The notes below the pieces were generated by a model. That model was not told the DNA's origin. It saw only the letters and a program-made list of their open reading frames with translations, and made no database searches. DNA of 64,000 nt from Leptospira kemamanensis (GTDB lineage Bacteria > Spirochaetota > Leptospiria > Leptospirales > Leptospiraceae): contig NZ_RQGG01000019.1 of NCBI RefSeq assembly GCF_004769665.1, positions 62,001 through 126,000 on the forward strand, given 5' to 3'. Both the position numbers and the translations under genes were made by a program. Shown here piece after piece: positions 8,008-16,256 of this stretch (positions within the stretch are counted from its first letter, which is position 1; every line of letters starts with the position of its first letter).

Positions 8008-9516
8008 ATGGAAAGAGAATGGGATGTCATTGTCCTCGGTTCAGGGCTTGGGGGTTTAACTGCTGCGCTTTCGTTTGCAAACAAAGGCAAACGAGTTTTA
8101 GTCCTCGAAAAAAGTATCTCTCCTGGTGGTTGTGCTTCTAGTTTTTTAAAAAAGGGATACCTGTTTGAATCAGGAGCAACTACCCTTGTGGGTTTTGAAC
8201 CTGGCCTTCCTATGGACCGTCTTGTCAAAGAACTAGGTGTCCAATTTCCACTCCTTCCCATCGAACGCTCCATGGTGGTACACTTAGGGAATCACAGAAT
8301 CGAAAGATATAAGGATAGGCAACTTTGGATGAAAGAAGTTATACGAGTGTTTGGTGGTGGTTTCCGTATGAAATTCTTTTGGAAACTTTGTTTTTTTCTA
8401 TCCGATAAGGTTTGGGATTTGTCAGGCCGATACAAATTTTTTCCCTTTCGGTATGTTCGCGATGTTTGGAAAACCTTACTCGTCTTTCGTCCTTTGGATT
8501 TAGTCGTGTTTTTTCTTTCTTTTTTTTCCGTACGATTTGTACAAAAGATTTGTGGTCTGCATGGGAATCCGGAATGGATACGGTTTATAGACGAACAACT
8601 TCTCATCACAAACCAAACCACATCGGAAAATGCTCCATTTTCGATGGCGGCAGCTGGCCTAACATACCCCAATTTACAAAACTATGTGGTTTCAGGTGGA
8701 ATGGTGGAACTTTCCCATGTTCTGATCTCTCGTTTGCAAGAGTTAGGTGGAGAGTTTCTTTCGAAACAAGAGGTTGTGAATATAACAAAACTGAAAAATC
8801 AGTCCTCGCATTGGGAAGTGATGACAAAACATAAGGAAGATTCAGTCTTCCACGCTCAGGTTCTTGTTTCGAATCTTCCAATTTGGAACTTAGTGAATCT
8901 TACCGACTCCTTACCCCGACTCCAAAAAAAATCAAATGCAATGGAAAAAGGTATTTGGGGTGCGTTTACCATGGGGATTGCCCTTCGAATGGATTCAGAC
9001 CTTCGATTGCAAGACAGAGAATGCCTCCACCACCAAATCCATTTGGAAGAGGCACTGCCATACGGAGGTGGAAATTCTGTGTTTGTTTCGATGTCTCACC
9101 CAGAAGACCCCATACGATCGAAAGAGGGAATTCGAATTCTTTCTCTCTCCACCCATATCGCTAGTCCCGAAACTTGGAAACGGGATGAGAGTTATCCACG
9201 AAAGAAAAAAGAAATCGAATCCATCCTCATACGCACCCTAGAAAAAACATTTCCTTGGTTTTCAAAGGAAATGATTGTTTTTAGTCACTCTGCAACGCCT
9301 GTTACATGGCAAACCTGGACGGGAAGGAAATGGGGGCGAGTGGGGGGAATTCCATCCTCGTATTTTTTGAATCCCTTTCGGATGGTTTCCAATCGTTCGG
9401 AAGATCCCAATCTTTTGTTAACGGGAGATACGGTGTATCCTGGGCAAGGAATTCCTGCAGTGGTTCTCGGTGGCTTACATACGGTGGAACGATATATGGA
9501 AGGAAAGTTCGGTTGA
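8008..9516 (+). CDS. FAD-dependent oxidoreductase of the carotenoid desaturase/isomerase (CrtI/CrtISO) type
   Basis: 502 aa. The N-terminal dinucleotide-binding motif VIVLGSGLGGLTAALSFANKG and LEKSISPGGCASSF are typical of CrtI/CrtISO and related amine-oxidase-like enzymes. The C-terminal FAD motif LLTGDTVYPGQGIPAVVLGG closes the fold. The middle contains a hydrophobic stretch (LDLVVFFLSFFSV, about residues 165-180) that may dip into the membrane. The natural substrate, a carotenoid or another polyene lipid, cannot be told from sequence, and no other carotenoid gene is nearby. thrB follows 34 bp later in the same direction, but the functions look unrelated. Confidence 0.75.
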   Translation: MEREWDVIVLGSGLGGLTAALSFANKGKRVLVLEKSISPGGCASSFLKKGYLFESGATTLVGFEPGLPMDRLVKELGVQFPLLPIERSMVVHLGNHRIERYKDRQLWMKEVIRVFGGGFRMKFFWKLCFFLSDKVWDLSGRYKFFPFRYVRDVWKTLLVFRPLDLVVFFLSFFSVRFVQKICGLHGNPEWIRFIDEQLLITNQTTSENAPFSMAAAGLTYPNLQNYVVSGGMVELSHVLISRLQELGGEFLSKQEVVNITKLKNQSSHWEVMTKHKEDSVFHAQVLVSNLPIWNLVNLTDSLPRLQKKSNAMEKGIWGAFTMGIALRMDSDLRLQDRECLHHQIHLEEALPYGGGNSVFVSMSHPEDPIRSKEGIRILSLSTHIASPETWKRDESYPRKKKEIESILIRTLEKTFPWFSKEMIVFSHSATPVTWQTWTGRKWGRVGGIPSSYFLNPFRMVSNRSEDPNLLLTGDTVYPGQGIPAVVLGGLHTVERYMEGKFG

Positions 9517-9550
9517 TTTCCGAACCGAATCTAGGAGCCTGGGCGAAACG

Positions 9551-10504
9551 ATGGTTCGCCTTCCTAAGATTCACATCCAAGTTCCAGGGACATCCGCCAA
9601 TTTAGGACCTGGATTTGACCTAATGGGCCTAGCCCTTGATCTTCACAATGAATTTGAATTCCAATTCTCCAAAGAAATTACAGAAACAAAAAATGAATTA
9701 AAAAATGGAAACCCTCTCCCGTTTTCCAAAAAGGAAGATTTGGTAGAACAGTCTTATCGTTCTTATTTTTCAAAATTTGCACCAGGTCTGGATATCCCAG
9801 CTTATCATTGTAAAATGACGTTGGCTCTTCCTTTAAAGGGAGGACTTGGTTCTAGCGCCTCTGCCATTGTTGCTGGACTCAGTTTAGCAAAAGAAGTGCA
9901 CAAACGCTTGGATAAAGAAAGTCTTCCTACGGAGCAGGCATTTATACAATATCTAGCAGAGTTTGAAGGCCATCCTGATAATACCTTACCTGCTTACCTA
10001 GGTGGTTTTGTTTTCGCATACTCCACGTTTGGTGAACCTATCCGTTATTTTCGTAAAAAATTCCCATCTTCTGTTGCCATTTTTGTTCTCACTCCTGAAT
10101 TTGCAGTTTCCACCGAAGAATCGAGAAAAACACTTCCTAAGTCCTATGTAACGTCGGATGTGATTTTTAACTTGTCTCGAATTGGGGCTTGGATGCATTT
10201 TTTGGACAAACGGAAGTTTGGTGACCTATTGGTAGGTTTGGAAGATAAGATGCACACACCGTATCGAATTCCCAGTTCTTCTCCACTGTATCCTTTGGCA
10301 GATACCTTAAAACAAGAAGGGATTGGATATTGTTTGTCTGGTTCAGGGCCGAGTTTATTACTCTTTTTGGAACGGAAAGTGGTTAAAACCAAACAAACCG
10401 AATTGGAAAGAAAAGTAGAAAAAGTGATGATGGAAGCGGGGATTCGTTACCAGTTTCGTCGGGTCAAACCAGATGGAATGGGTGTGAGAATTCAGGTCAA
10501 ATAA
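9551..10504 (+). CDS. thrB: Homoserine kinase
   Basis: 317 aa of the GHMP kinase superfamily. It phosphorylates L-homoserine in threonine synthesis. The N-terminus reads VPGTSANLGPGFDLMGLAL, the signature of ThrB. The ATP loop is PLKGGLGSSASAIVAGL, EGHPDNTLPAYLGGFV follows, and the C-terminal glycine motif is CLSGSGPSLLLF. The start is ATG 9551, because the family begins directly before the VPGTSANLG strand; an upstream in-frame ATG at 9470 would overlap the preceding gene. GGAG lies about 13 nt upstream. It converges on the next gene across a 51-bp gap. Confidence 0.92.
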   Translation: MVRLPKIHIQVPGTSANLGPGFDLMGLALDLHNEFEFQFSKEITETKNELKNGNPLPFSKKEDLVEQSYRSYFSKFAPGLDIPAYHCKMTLALPLKGGLGSSASAIVAGLSLAKEVHKRLDKESLPTEQAFIQYLAEFEGHPDNTLPAYLGGFVFAYSTFGEPIRYFRKKFPSSVAIFVLTPEFAVSTEESRKTLPKSYVTSDVIFNLSRIGAWMHFLDKRKFGDLLVGLEDKMHTPYRIPSSSPLYPLADTLKQEGIGYCLSGSGPSLLLFLERKVVKTKQTELERKVEKVMMEAGIRYQFRRVKPDGMGVRIQVK

Positions 10505-10555
10505 CAAAGGGAATGTGATTTCCAAACCTTGGAACTTTCGGAGAACAATTTTTTT

Positions 10556-11194
10556 TTAGTCTTCGTCTGCTCCTTCTTCTTTTCCAAAACCATACACGTC
10601 CCCTCTAAAACGAACTTTCCTGTTGATCCCTGGTTGGATTTTTCCCACTTCAAATGTAAACTTCATCCTTTCCTTTCCCGACCTGTTGAAATAAAAAGAG
10701 GATGTGAGGGAGATCTCAATAAAATTTACCATCCGGTCTTTTGCAATTTTATCAGAGATCCGAAATTCGGCAGGGTGGCCAATGATTTCATAGGAATCAA
10801 ACGTTTCTTTGGATTCCATTTTTCCATAATGTTCCATTCGTGGAGGTTTGTAGAAACTTGGTCCATTTTTTAAAACAGTGATCGTATAATCTTCGCTATC
10901 TCTACTTTTTTTAAACTGGAAGATGAGGTGGTCTTCTGTGATGGCATTACAACGCGTAGCCAGTTGTCCTGTTTTACAACCGACATGAAAACTGGCAAAA
11001 CGCGAGAGTTCATCCACAACTAAATCGTATTTATCACCAGTTTGGACGGGGATAAACCGATCCGATTCTTTACGGAGAAATATGGGATGAATGAATTGGT
11101 TGTACACAACAAATCCTAGTCCTAAGACGGAGATGGTTAACACTCCACTGAGGACCAGGACAAAACTATCTAAGATGGCAATGCTTAAATACAA
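10556..11194 (-). CDS. Hypothetical protein with one N-terminal membrane anchor
   Basis: 212 aa starting from a TTG codon at 11194. AAAAGG before it doubles as the last codons of the upstream gene, which implies translational coupling. Residues about 8-32 form one membrane segment (LVLSGVLTISVLGLGFVV). The rest is a soluble domain with mixed strands (YDLVVDELSRFASFHVG, ITVLKNGPSFY), probably extracytoplasmic. Two cysteines (KTGQLATRC, VGC) might pair. It ends in an acidic tail. I do not recognise the family. It forms a two-gene unit with the proline/lysine-rich gene upstream. Confidence 0.65.
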   Translation of the reverse strand: MYLSIAILDSFVLVLSGVLTISVLGLGFVVYNQFIHPIFLRKESDRFIPVQTGDKYDLVVDELSRFASFHVGCKTGQLATRCNAITEDHLIFQFKKSRDSEDYTITVLKNGPSFYKPPRMEHYGKMESKETFDSYEIIGHPAEFRISDKIAKDRMVNFIEISLTSSFYFNRSGKERMKFTFEVGKIQPGINRKVRFRGDVYGFGKEEGADED

Positions 11195-11196
11195 AA

Positions 11197-11517
11197 TTAC
11201 CTTTTTGTATCAACCTTATGGATATTAGAATCGGGTAGAGGAGTCCTTGTCACAAGAGAAAGTAAATCTTTCACTTCTTCGGGAGAAATGATTTGGTTTA
11301 GTTTTTCTTCCAAGGAAGCAGGAGTCGGTTTTAGAACCAAATCCTCTGGTTTTACCTTCGGCTCTGTTTTGGTTTCTGCCTTTACCACTCTTTCGTTTGT
11401 TTTTTGGGGGAGAGAATCCTTTCCTTCCTCCGATTGTTTCCCTGTTTGGGTTGGCAAAGTAGGGGGAACGGATTGGTGGACATTCCCTTGGGTGTTGATT
11501 GTATTCATAATTCCCAA
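11197..11517 (-). CDS. Small Lys/Pro/Glu-rich hypothetical protein
   Basis: 106 aa. Low-complexity, charged N-terminal half (ETKTEPKVKPEDLVLKPTP) and a short predicted helical C-terminus (EEKLNQIISPEEVKDLLSLV). There is no signal peptide and no membrane segment. The start may be ATG 11517 or the ATG three codons later (MNTINTQ). Its stop is 2 nt from the TTG of the next gene, and its terminal AAAAGG acts as that gene's ribosome-binding site. The function is unknown. The tight coupling suggests a partner of the membrane protein that follows. Confidence 0.55.
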   Translation of the reverse strand: MGIMNTINTQGNVHQSVPPTLPTQTGKQSEEGKDSLPQKTNERVVKAETKTEPKVKPEDLVLKPTPASLEEKLNQIISPEEVKDLLSLVTRTPLPDSNIHKVDTKR

Positions 11518-11644
11518 ACCTCCGTGTTCAGGATCGATCTCATTTGAGAAAAAACTTTCCTTTTCCCTCCCTCAGATTTTCGGTCTTTTCCCAGTTCGCT
11601 TTAGCGAAAATCGAAGATTTTTTTAGGATTTTTCCGTTTGATTG

Positions 11645-11661
11645 CCCGCTTTATGGGCGGG
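11645..11661 (+). promoter_or_regulatory. Small GC hairpin covering the ribosome-binding site of the DsbA-like gene
   Basis: CCCGC (11645-11649) can pair with GCGGG (11657-11661). The 3' arm overlaps the purine stretch GGGAAG that serves the ATG at 11674. In an AT-rich intergenic region this GC-only stem stands out. If it forms in the message it would lower translation of the DsbA-like protein. Confidence 0.3.
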
Positions 11662-11673
11662 AAGCTGGCAGAG

Positions 11674-12723
11674 ATGGAAAATAATTTTAAATCTTGGATG
11701 GCTAACCCCATCTCCAAAATCTTCATGGTAACGAATTTCCTATTTGCCGTGTTATTCGTTGTCAGTGTCCCCTCCTTTGTGAAAGAACACATCACCCAAG
11801 ATGCAGTCAGCATCGGCGGAAAAAAATACGACATTAGCGATGTCAGAGAGTCATCTCCCATAGCGTATTCCAAATTCCAATCTGAATACAAATCCCTACT
11901 CAAAAACACATTTGGAGAATTTGCGCAGGACAAATTATTTGAACTGGTTGCTAAAGAAAAAAATATAAAACCATCGGATGTTTTAAACGAAGGTTTTGTG
12001 GCAAGAGAACCATCTGATGAAGATGTATTAAATGTTTACATGTCCAACAAAGATCAGTTAGGTGGAAAGTCCCTTGCCGAAACTAGAGAAAAAATTGTGG
12101 GATTTCTGAAAAACCAACAAGAACAAGAACATAGCAGAAATAAATACAGAGAGATCATTACAAAATACCCAGTGGATTTTCTCATCAAAGAACCAGATAT
12201 CGTTCGTGTGACGGTAGATGAAAAAAATAATCCAAGTATTGGTCCAAAAGATGCTAAAATCACTGTCATCGAATTTTCAGATTTTGAATGTCCATTTTGC
12301 AAACGAAGCCAAGATGTAAACAGACAACTCCGTGAAAAATACAAAGGTCAAATTCGTTGGGTATTCCGCGACTTCCCACTTCCATTTCACCAAGATGCTA
12401 TGTATGCACATATGGCAGCCAATTGTTCTGTGGAAGACGGCAAGTATTGGGAAGTGTTCAATGTTTTATTTGAAAACAGTGGTAACTTAGGTAAATCCAA
12501 TGTGGATTCCCTTGTTCTAGGAACAGGAGTTTCCAAAGCAAAATACCAAAATTGTATGAGAGACCAAAGAAAATTAAAAAGCGAAATCGAAGCCGATATC
12601 CAAGATGGTCAGAAAGTGGGTGTCAGCGGAACTCCTGCTTTTTTTATCAATGGGATCTTTGTTTCAGGTGCCTTACCATTTGAAAGCTTTGATGAGATCA
12701 TCCAAAAAGAATTGAAACAATAA
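11674..12723 (+). CDS. Membrane-anchored DsbA/thioredoxin-fold oxidoreductase with long N-terminal extension
   Basis: About 349 aa. One membrane segment lies at residues about 15-38 (FMVTNFLFAVLFVVSV). A helical charged region to about residue 170 recalls the N-terminal part of SurA/PpiC chaperones. The C-terminal thioredoxin fold contains FSDFECPFCKRS, with the CPFC active site, and the cis-Pro loop GVSGTPAFFING. It should act on extracytoplasmic thiols. The start is ATG 11674, with GGGAAG 9 nt upstream; the in-frame ATG at 11653 and TTG at 11638 are less likely. mdh follows after 31 nt and could be cotranscribed. Confidence 0.8.
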   Translation: MENNFKSWMANPISKIFMVTNFLFAVLFVVSVPSFVKEHITQDAVSIGGKKYDISDVRESSPIAYSKFQSEYKSLLKNTFGEFAQDKLFELVAKEKNIKPSDVLNEGFVAREPSDEDVLNVYMSNKDQLGGKSLAETREKIVGFLKNQQEQEHSRNKYREIITKYPVDFLIKEPDIVRVTVDEKNNPSIGPKDAKITVIEFSDFECPFCKRSQDVNRQLREKYKGQIRWVFRDFPLPFHQDAMYAHMAANCSVEDGKYWEVFNVLFENSGNLGKSNVDSLVLGTGVSKAKYQNCMRDQRKLKSEIEADIQDGQKVGVSGTPAFFINGIFVSGALPFESFDEIIQKELKQ

Positions 12724-12754
12724 TGATTGATTAACAAAGAAAAGGAAAAATAAT

Positions 12755-13738
12755 ATGAGCAAAAAAGTAAAAGTTGCTGTAACAGGTGCTGCCGGACAAA
12801 TCGGATACGCACTCTTATTTCGTATCGCTTCAGGACAAATGTTTGGACCTGACACAGCCGTAGAACTCCAGTTATTGGAATTAGAGCAAGCTCTTCCTGC
12901 AGCCAAAGGTGTCATTATGGAATTGGATGATTGTGCTTTCCCTTTACTCGAGAAAGTCACTGTCACTTCTAGTTTAGATGAAGCGTTCCGAGACATCAAC
13001 TGGGCACTTCTTGTTGGATCTGTTCCAAGAAAAGCTGGAATGGAAAGGGGAGACCTTCTAAAAATCAATGGTGGTATTTTCACAACGCAAGGAAAAGCGA
13101 TCGAAAAAAATGCAGCAAGTGATGTAAGAGTTCTCGTTGTAGGTAACCCTTGTAACACAAACGCTCTCATCGCGATGAACAACGCAAAAGGTGTTCCGTC
13201 TGACAGATGGTTTGCGATGACAGGCCTTGATGAAAATCGTGCCAAAACTCAATTAGCACAAAAAGCGGGAGTTCTTGTAAAAGATGTATCCAATGTTGCA
13301 ATTTGGGGAAACCACTCGGCAACACAATACCCTGACTTTTACAATGCAAAAATCAAAGGAAAACCAGCAACGGACCTCATCAGTGACGAAGCTTGGTTAA
13401 AGGGTGATTTTATCTCTACCGTACAAAAACGTGGTGCGGCCATCATTGCTGCAAGAGGAGCTTCTTCTGCTGCATCCGCTGCCAATGCTGTTGTGGATAC
13501 AGTGCATAATATTGTGACTCCAACTAAACCAGGAGATTGGTTCAGTGCTGCTTGTCATTCCAATGGTGAGTATGGTGTAGACAAAGGTCTTATCTTTGGT
13601 TACCCACTCAAATCCGATGGAAAAAAAGTAGAGATCGTAACAGGTCTTGAAATCAATGCGTTCGGAAAAGAAAAATTTGATATCACTCACAATGAGTTAA
13701 AAGAAGAAAGAAACGAAGTAAAAGACATGTTAGGTTAA
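12755..13738 (+). CDS. mdh: Malate dehydrogenase
   Basis: 327 aa, cytosolic-type MDH that interconverts malate and oxaloacetate with NAD. The nucleotide-binding loop is [33 protein letters not shown] and [13 protein letters not shown] follow. The catalytic pair appears in [13 protein letters not shown] (Asp, Arg) and [13 protein letters not shown] (His). This is the longer LDH-unlike form also found in plants and animal cytosol. AAGGA precedes the ATG. Two terminators follow directly. Confidence 0.96.
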   Translation: MSKKVKVAVTGAAGQIGYALLFRIASGQMFGPDTAVELQLLELEQALPAAKGVIMELDDCAFPLLEKVTVTSSLDEAFRDINWALLVGSVPRKAGMERGDLLKINGGIFTTQGKAIEKNAASDVRVLVVGNPCNTNALIAMNNAKGVPSDRWFAMTGLDENRAKTQLAQKAGVLVKDVSNVAIWGNHSATQYPDFYNAKIKGKPATDLISDEAWLKGDFISTVQKRGAAIIAARGASSAASAANAVVDTVHNIVTPTKPGDWFSAACHSNGEYGVDKGLIFGYPLKSDGKKVEIVTGLEINAFGKEKFDITHNELKEERNEVKDMLG

Positions 13739-13754
13739 AAACCAAACAGAAACT

Positions 13755-13785
13755 CCCTACAGAATTGACTTGTAGGGATTTTTTC
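13755..13785 (+). terminator. Rho-independent terminator after mdh (first)
   Basis: Perfect 7-bp stem CCCTACA (13755-13761) and TGTAGGG (13771-13777) with a 9-nt loop, followed by A and six Ts. It is placed 17 nt after the mdh stop. Confidence 0.85.
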
Positions 13786-13795
13786 TTAATTCGAA

Positions 13796-13831
13796 GCCCA
13801 CTTGGTCAAATATTGCAAGTGGGCTTTTTTT
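13796..13831 (+). terminator. Rho-independent terminator after mdh (second, tandem)
   Basis: Perfect 9-bp stem GCCCACTTG (13796-13804) and CAAGTGGGC (13816-13824) followed by seven Ts. It backs up the first terminator before the convergent hydrolase gene. The T-run is only on the plus side. Confidence 0.88.
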
Positions 13832-13894
13832 ATGATTATTTGGTGTCAGAGTTTTGGTATTTCCGAAAAACAAACTAACTGATTTTCGCAGTCT

Positions 13895-14749
13895 TCATTC
13901 CGAATCCATCACTTGGACAAATTGATTTGAGTCTTCGTAAAATGGCAAATGGCCTACTTGGTCAATCACCACTCGTTTCACGTTTGGAAATTCTGCCAAT
14001 ATGGGATCCCAAGTATAATATGGTGCCACTTGGAAGTCGTACTGACCTAAAATGAGTTTTGTCGGAATAAAAACTTTCGATAAATAATCTTCCACTTGGA
14101 TTTCGGCAAAAACCTTTCCAAATAGATAGTCAAACGCCAGTTTGTTGGTTCTCACTCCTTCCCAAAAGGGTATAGAATTGGTTTTTAGATCATAAAATCC
14201 CAAAGCATCTTGGCTTGTGCAATACAATTGGAAAAAATTAGGAAGTCCTTCTGGATATGACTCTATTTGTTTTTGGAACGAGGATTGAAGTTCTTTGTGT
14301 TTTACCTTTCGTTCCTCTGATCCCATTCGTTCGAAATACACATCTCGTTCGGCAAGTGGTGCTCCATGGCTTGGGCCTGTGGCAACCATCACAAGTTCAC
14401 TCACCTGTTTTGGAAATCTGGCCGCATAGGTAAGTGCCATATATCCGTGTCCTGAGTGACCAAGGACTGTGCAGGTTGGAATTTCCAAATAGTCTTGGAA
14501 ATAGGCAAAATCGGAAAGGATGGACTCTAAGTGGTAAAGGTTTTCCGACTCTTCTCTTGGGGAGATCTGTTTAGCAAATCCTCTGTGATCCACAATGGTG
14601 ATGTTGTAACGAGAAAAAAGAGACTCTCGGATCACTCTTGGATAATATAAGGCACTGCCGAGCCAAAACAAATGGGGCCCCTCTATATGATTCCTTGCAA
14701 CTAAAAACGAAAATCCATCTCGTTCGATAGTTAGGTATTTCCACTCCAT
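13895..14749 (-). CDS. Alpha/beta hydrolase
   Basis: 284 aa. Oxyanion-region strand HLFWLGSALYYPRVI, then VDHRGFAKQIS, the nucleophile elbow VLGHSGHGYMAL (Ser in GHSGHG) and a C-terminal LILGQYDFQVAP (acid) with VIDQVGHLPFYED (His). The triad Ser-Asp-His is thus visible. The substrate is unknown; the family includes esterases, lactonases and C-C hydrolases. GAGGG lies 5 nt before the ATG. It is divergent from a MarR regulator, and its promoter overlaps two palindromes, so MarR-type repression is likely. Confidence 0.85.
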   Translation of the reverse strand: MEWKYLTIERDGFSFLVARNHIEGPHLFWLGSALYYPRVIRESLFSRYNITIVDHRGFAKQISPREESENLYHLESILSDFAYFQDYLEIPTCTVLGHSGHGYMALTYAARFPKQVSELVMVATGPSHGAPLAERDVYFERMGSEERKVKHKELQSSFQKQIESYPEGLPNFFQLYCTSQDALGFYDLKTNSIPFWEGVRTNKLAFDYLFGKVFAEIQVEDYLSKVFIPTKLILGQYDFQVAPYYTWDPILAEFPNVKRVVIDQVGHLPFYEDSNQFVQVMDSE

Positions 14750-14803
14750 AACATTCCCTCATTTTTTTATTTGATTCCAGTTTGCCTTTTGTAAAAAGCT
14801 AGA

Positions 14804-14822
14804 TAGTTGCAATATACAACTA
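14804..14822. promoter_or_regulatory. Putative MarR operator 1
   Basis: TAGTTGCAATATACAACTA is a 19-bp palindrome with arms TAGTTG and CAACTA and a 7-bp centre. It lies between marR and the divergent hydrolase and overlaps the hydrolase -10 box. Its centre is 21 bp (two helical turns) from operator 2. Confidence 0.65.
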
Positions 14823-14840
14823 TATGGTTGTAGTCTGCAA
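14811..14840 (-). promoter_or_regulatory. Putative sigma-70 promoter of the hydrolase gene
   Basis: On the minus strand, TTGCAG (14840-14835) and TATATT (14816-14811) are separated by 18 bp. The predicted start is near 14804, about 55 nt before the ATG. Both boxes lie inside the two palindromes, so a bound repressor would block polymerase. Confidence 0.5.
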
Positions 14841-14843
14841 CTA
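14825..14843. promoter_or_regulatory. Putative MarR operator 2
   Basis: TGGTTGTAGTCTGCAACTA is a near-perfect copy of the TAGTTG-N7-CAACTA palindrome in operator 1, with one mismatched arm base. It overlaps the hydrolase -35 box. It also overlaps any marR promoter, which suggests autoregulation. Confidence 0.62.
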
Positions 14844-14884
14844 AAAAACTTGCAAAATTTTCTAGAGTGATTTTCCCTTGAGAA

Positions 14885-15340
14885 ATGAATGAGATTTTAT
14901 CTTTTTTAGGCATCCAATTGAGTGAAACCTTACTTCTCATGCGAAAATTTCTCTCCAATGAATTTGAATCCCAAAAGATAGGGATGCGGTTTGAAGATTG
15001 GATTCAACTTTTCCCCTTGATGGAAAAAGAAAGTACAAACCAAAAAAGTCTGAGTGACAGGTTAGGAAAAGACAAAACCACCATTTCACGGTTAGTGGAT
15101 GGTTGGGTGAAAAAAGGTTGGGTGAAACGAACACAAAACAAGGAAGACAAACGGATTGTGTTTTTAAAATTCACAACCAAAGGAAAATCCATTTGGGAGA
15201 AGGGAATCCCTGTGGTGAGAGGGGCCGATGAGGTGTTTAAACGGAATTTGAGTGTTGAAAACGAGAAGGAATTATTTTTACTACTGTTTAAGATTCAATC
15301 TGGCGTTCAGTTTTCAGAAACAAAAAACGTTCTTTCTTAG
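14885..15340 (+). CDS. MarR-family transcriptional regulator
   Basis: 151 aa, the family's usual size. The winged-helix core is visible: SLSDRLGKDKTTISRLVDGW (recognition helix) and WVKRTQNKEDKRIVFLKFTTKGK (wing with the DKR motif). The flanking helices would make the dimer interface. It is divergent from the alpha/beta hydrolase, and two MarR-like palindromes lie in the 135-bp gap. The likely role is a repressor of itself and of the hydrolase, relieved by a small ligand. Its last 53 bp overlap the end of prmC on the other strand. Confidence 0.88.
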   Translation: MNEILSFLGIQLSETLLLMRKFLSNEFESQKIGMRFEDWIQLFPLMEKESTNQKSLSDRLGKDKTTISRLVDGWVKKGWVKRTQNKEDKRIVFLKFTTKGKSIWEKGIPVVRGADEVFKRNLSVENEKELFLLLFKIQSGVQFSETKNVLS

Positions 15341-16175
15341 AACTATCCAAAATCCGTTTTGGGGAGAGAAATCCCATCGACAACGCCAATGATTCCAAAT
15401 CTTGTATGTATGATGGATGGGTTTCCAAAAGGAACCAACCACCTGGTTTTATGCGTTGTTTGGCGGAGGAAAAAAGACTGCGGTGAAAGCCAATGATGTC
15501 TGATACAAATAAAGCCAAATGTGGTTCATAGTCTAACACATCAGGCATAATGTCCTCTTTTTCCGATTCAGGAATGTAAGGAGGATTGGAGACAATCACT
15601 TCAAATTGTAAATCATTTGGGAGTGATTCATCTAAATTGCTTACATAGAACTGAATATCTGTTAGGTTATATTTTTCTGCATTTAGTTTGCTTGTGCCAA
15701 TGGCTTTTTCTGAAATATCGGATAATACAACTGTATTTGGTTTTAACAGTTGTGCTAAACTGATCCCAATACATCCACTTCCCGAACACAAATCCCAAAT
15801 TTGAATTCCCTCTGGAAATTCTTCTTTTAGTGTTTCTTTTTGTTTGAATAGATAATCAACCAGTTCTTCTGTTTCAGGCCTTGGAATGAGAACATCTTCC
15901 GAGACAAAATAATCAAATTGGTGAAATCCTTTTTTCCCAGTGATATATGCGACAGGTTTTCGTTTGCTTCGTTCTACAATTCGTTCCCGATACAAATCGA
16001 TTTCTTTTTGAGAAAGGGGCATTTCAAATTGAGAATAGAGTTTGATGCGGGGAAGGTCAAGTAGGTCAGAGAGAAGCCACTCCGCATCCACACGAGGGTT
16101 CGGAATTTCTTTTTTTTCGAGAAATTCGGTAGATCGTTTGAGATAATACAGTAAGGTTCCTGGTTGTTCCGCCAT
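15288..16175 (-). CDS. prmC: Release factor glutamine methyltransferase PrmC
   Basis: 295 aa. It methylates the GGQ glutamine of RF1/RF2. The N-terminal helical domain includes RVDAEWLLSDLLDLPR and RSKRKPVAYITGKKGF. The SAM motif is IWDLCSGSGCIGISLAQ, and the catalytic NPPY is in VIVSNPPYIPESE. The start is ATG 16175: the frame could open earlier, but that would run into tRNA-Arg, which ends 6 nt before. It is probably processed from the same transcript as the tRNA. The 3' end overlaps marR by 53 bp tail to tail. Confidence 0.92.
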   Translation of the reverse strand: MAEQPGTLLYYLKRSTEFLEKKEIPNPRVDAEWLLSDLLDLPRIKLYSQFEMPLSQKEIDLYRERIVERSKRKPVAYITGKKGFHQFDYFVSEDVLIPRPETEELVDYLFKQKETLKEEFPEGIQIWDLCSGSGCIGISLAQLLKPNTVVLSDISEKAIGTSKLNAEKYNLTDIQFYVSNLDESLPNDLQFEVIVSNPPYIPESEKEDIMPDVLDYEPHLALFVSDIIGFHRSLFSSAKQRIKPGGWFLLETHPSYIQDLESLALSMGFLSPKRILDSSKKERFLFLKTERQIES

Positions 16176-16181
16176 AATCTT

Positions 16182-16254
16182 TGCCCCCAACAGGATTCGA
16201 ACCTGTGTCCCCAGTTTAGGAAACTAGTGCTCTATCCACCTGAGCTATGGGAGC
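16182..16254 (-). tRNA. tRNA-Arg (anticodon CCT)
   Basis: A full cloverleaf can be folded on the minus strand. Acceptor GCTCCCA pairs with TGGGGGC (one G-U). The D arm is GCTC/GAGC. The anticodon arm CTAGT-TTCCTAA-ACTGG has CCT as anticodon, reading AGG. The T arm is ACAGG-TTCGAAT-CCTGT. The discriminator is A and CCA is not encoded. It lies 2 nt after the stop codon of the cyclic-nucleotide-binding gene and 6 nt before the prmC ATG, so it is embedded in a protein-coding transcription unit. Confidence 0.95.
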
Positions 16255-16256
16255 TT

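Noticed and set aside
9470..9550. Longer N-terminus for thrB
   Set aside because: Overlaps the preceding gene; ThrB family begins at the VPGTSANLG strand soon after 9551.
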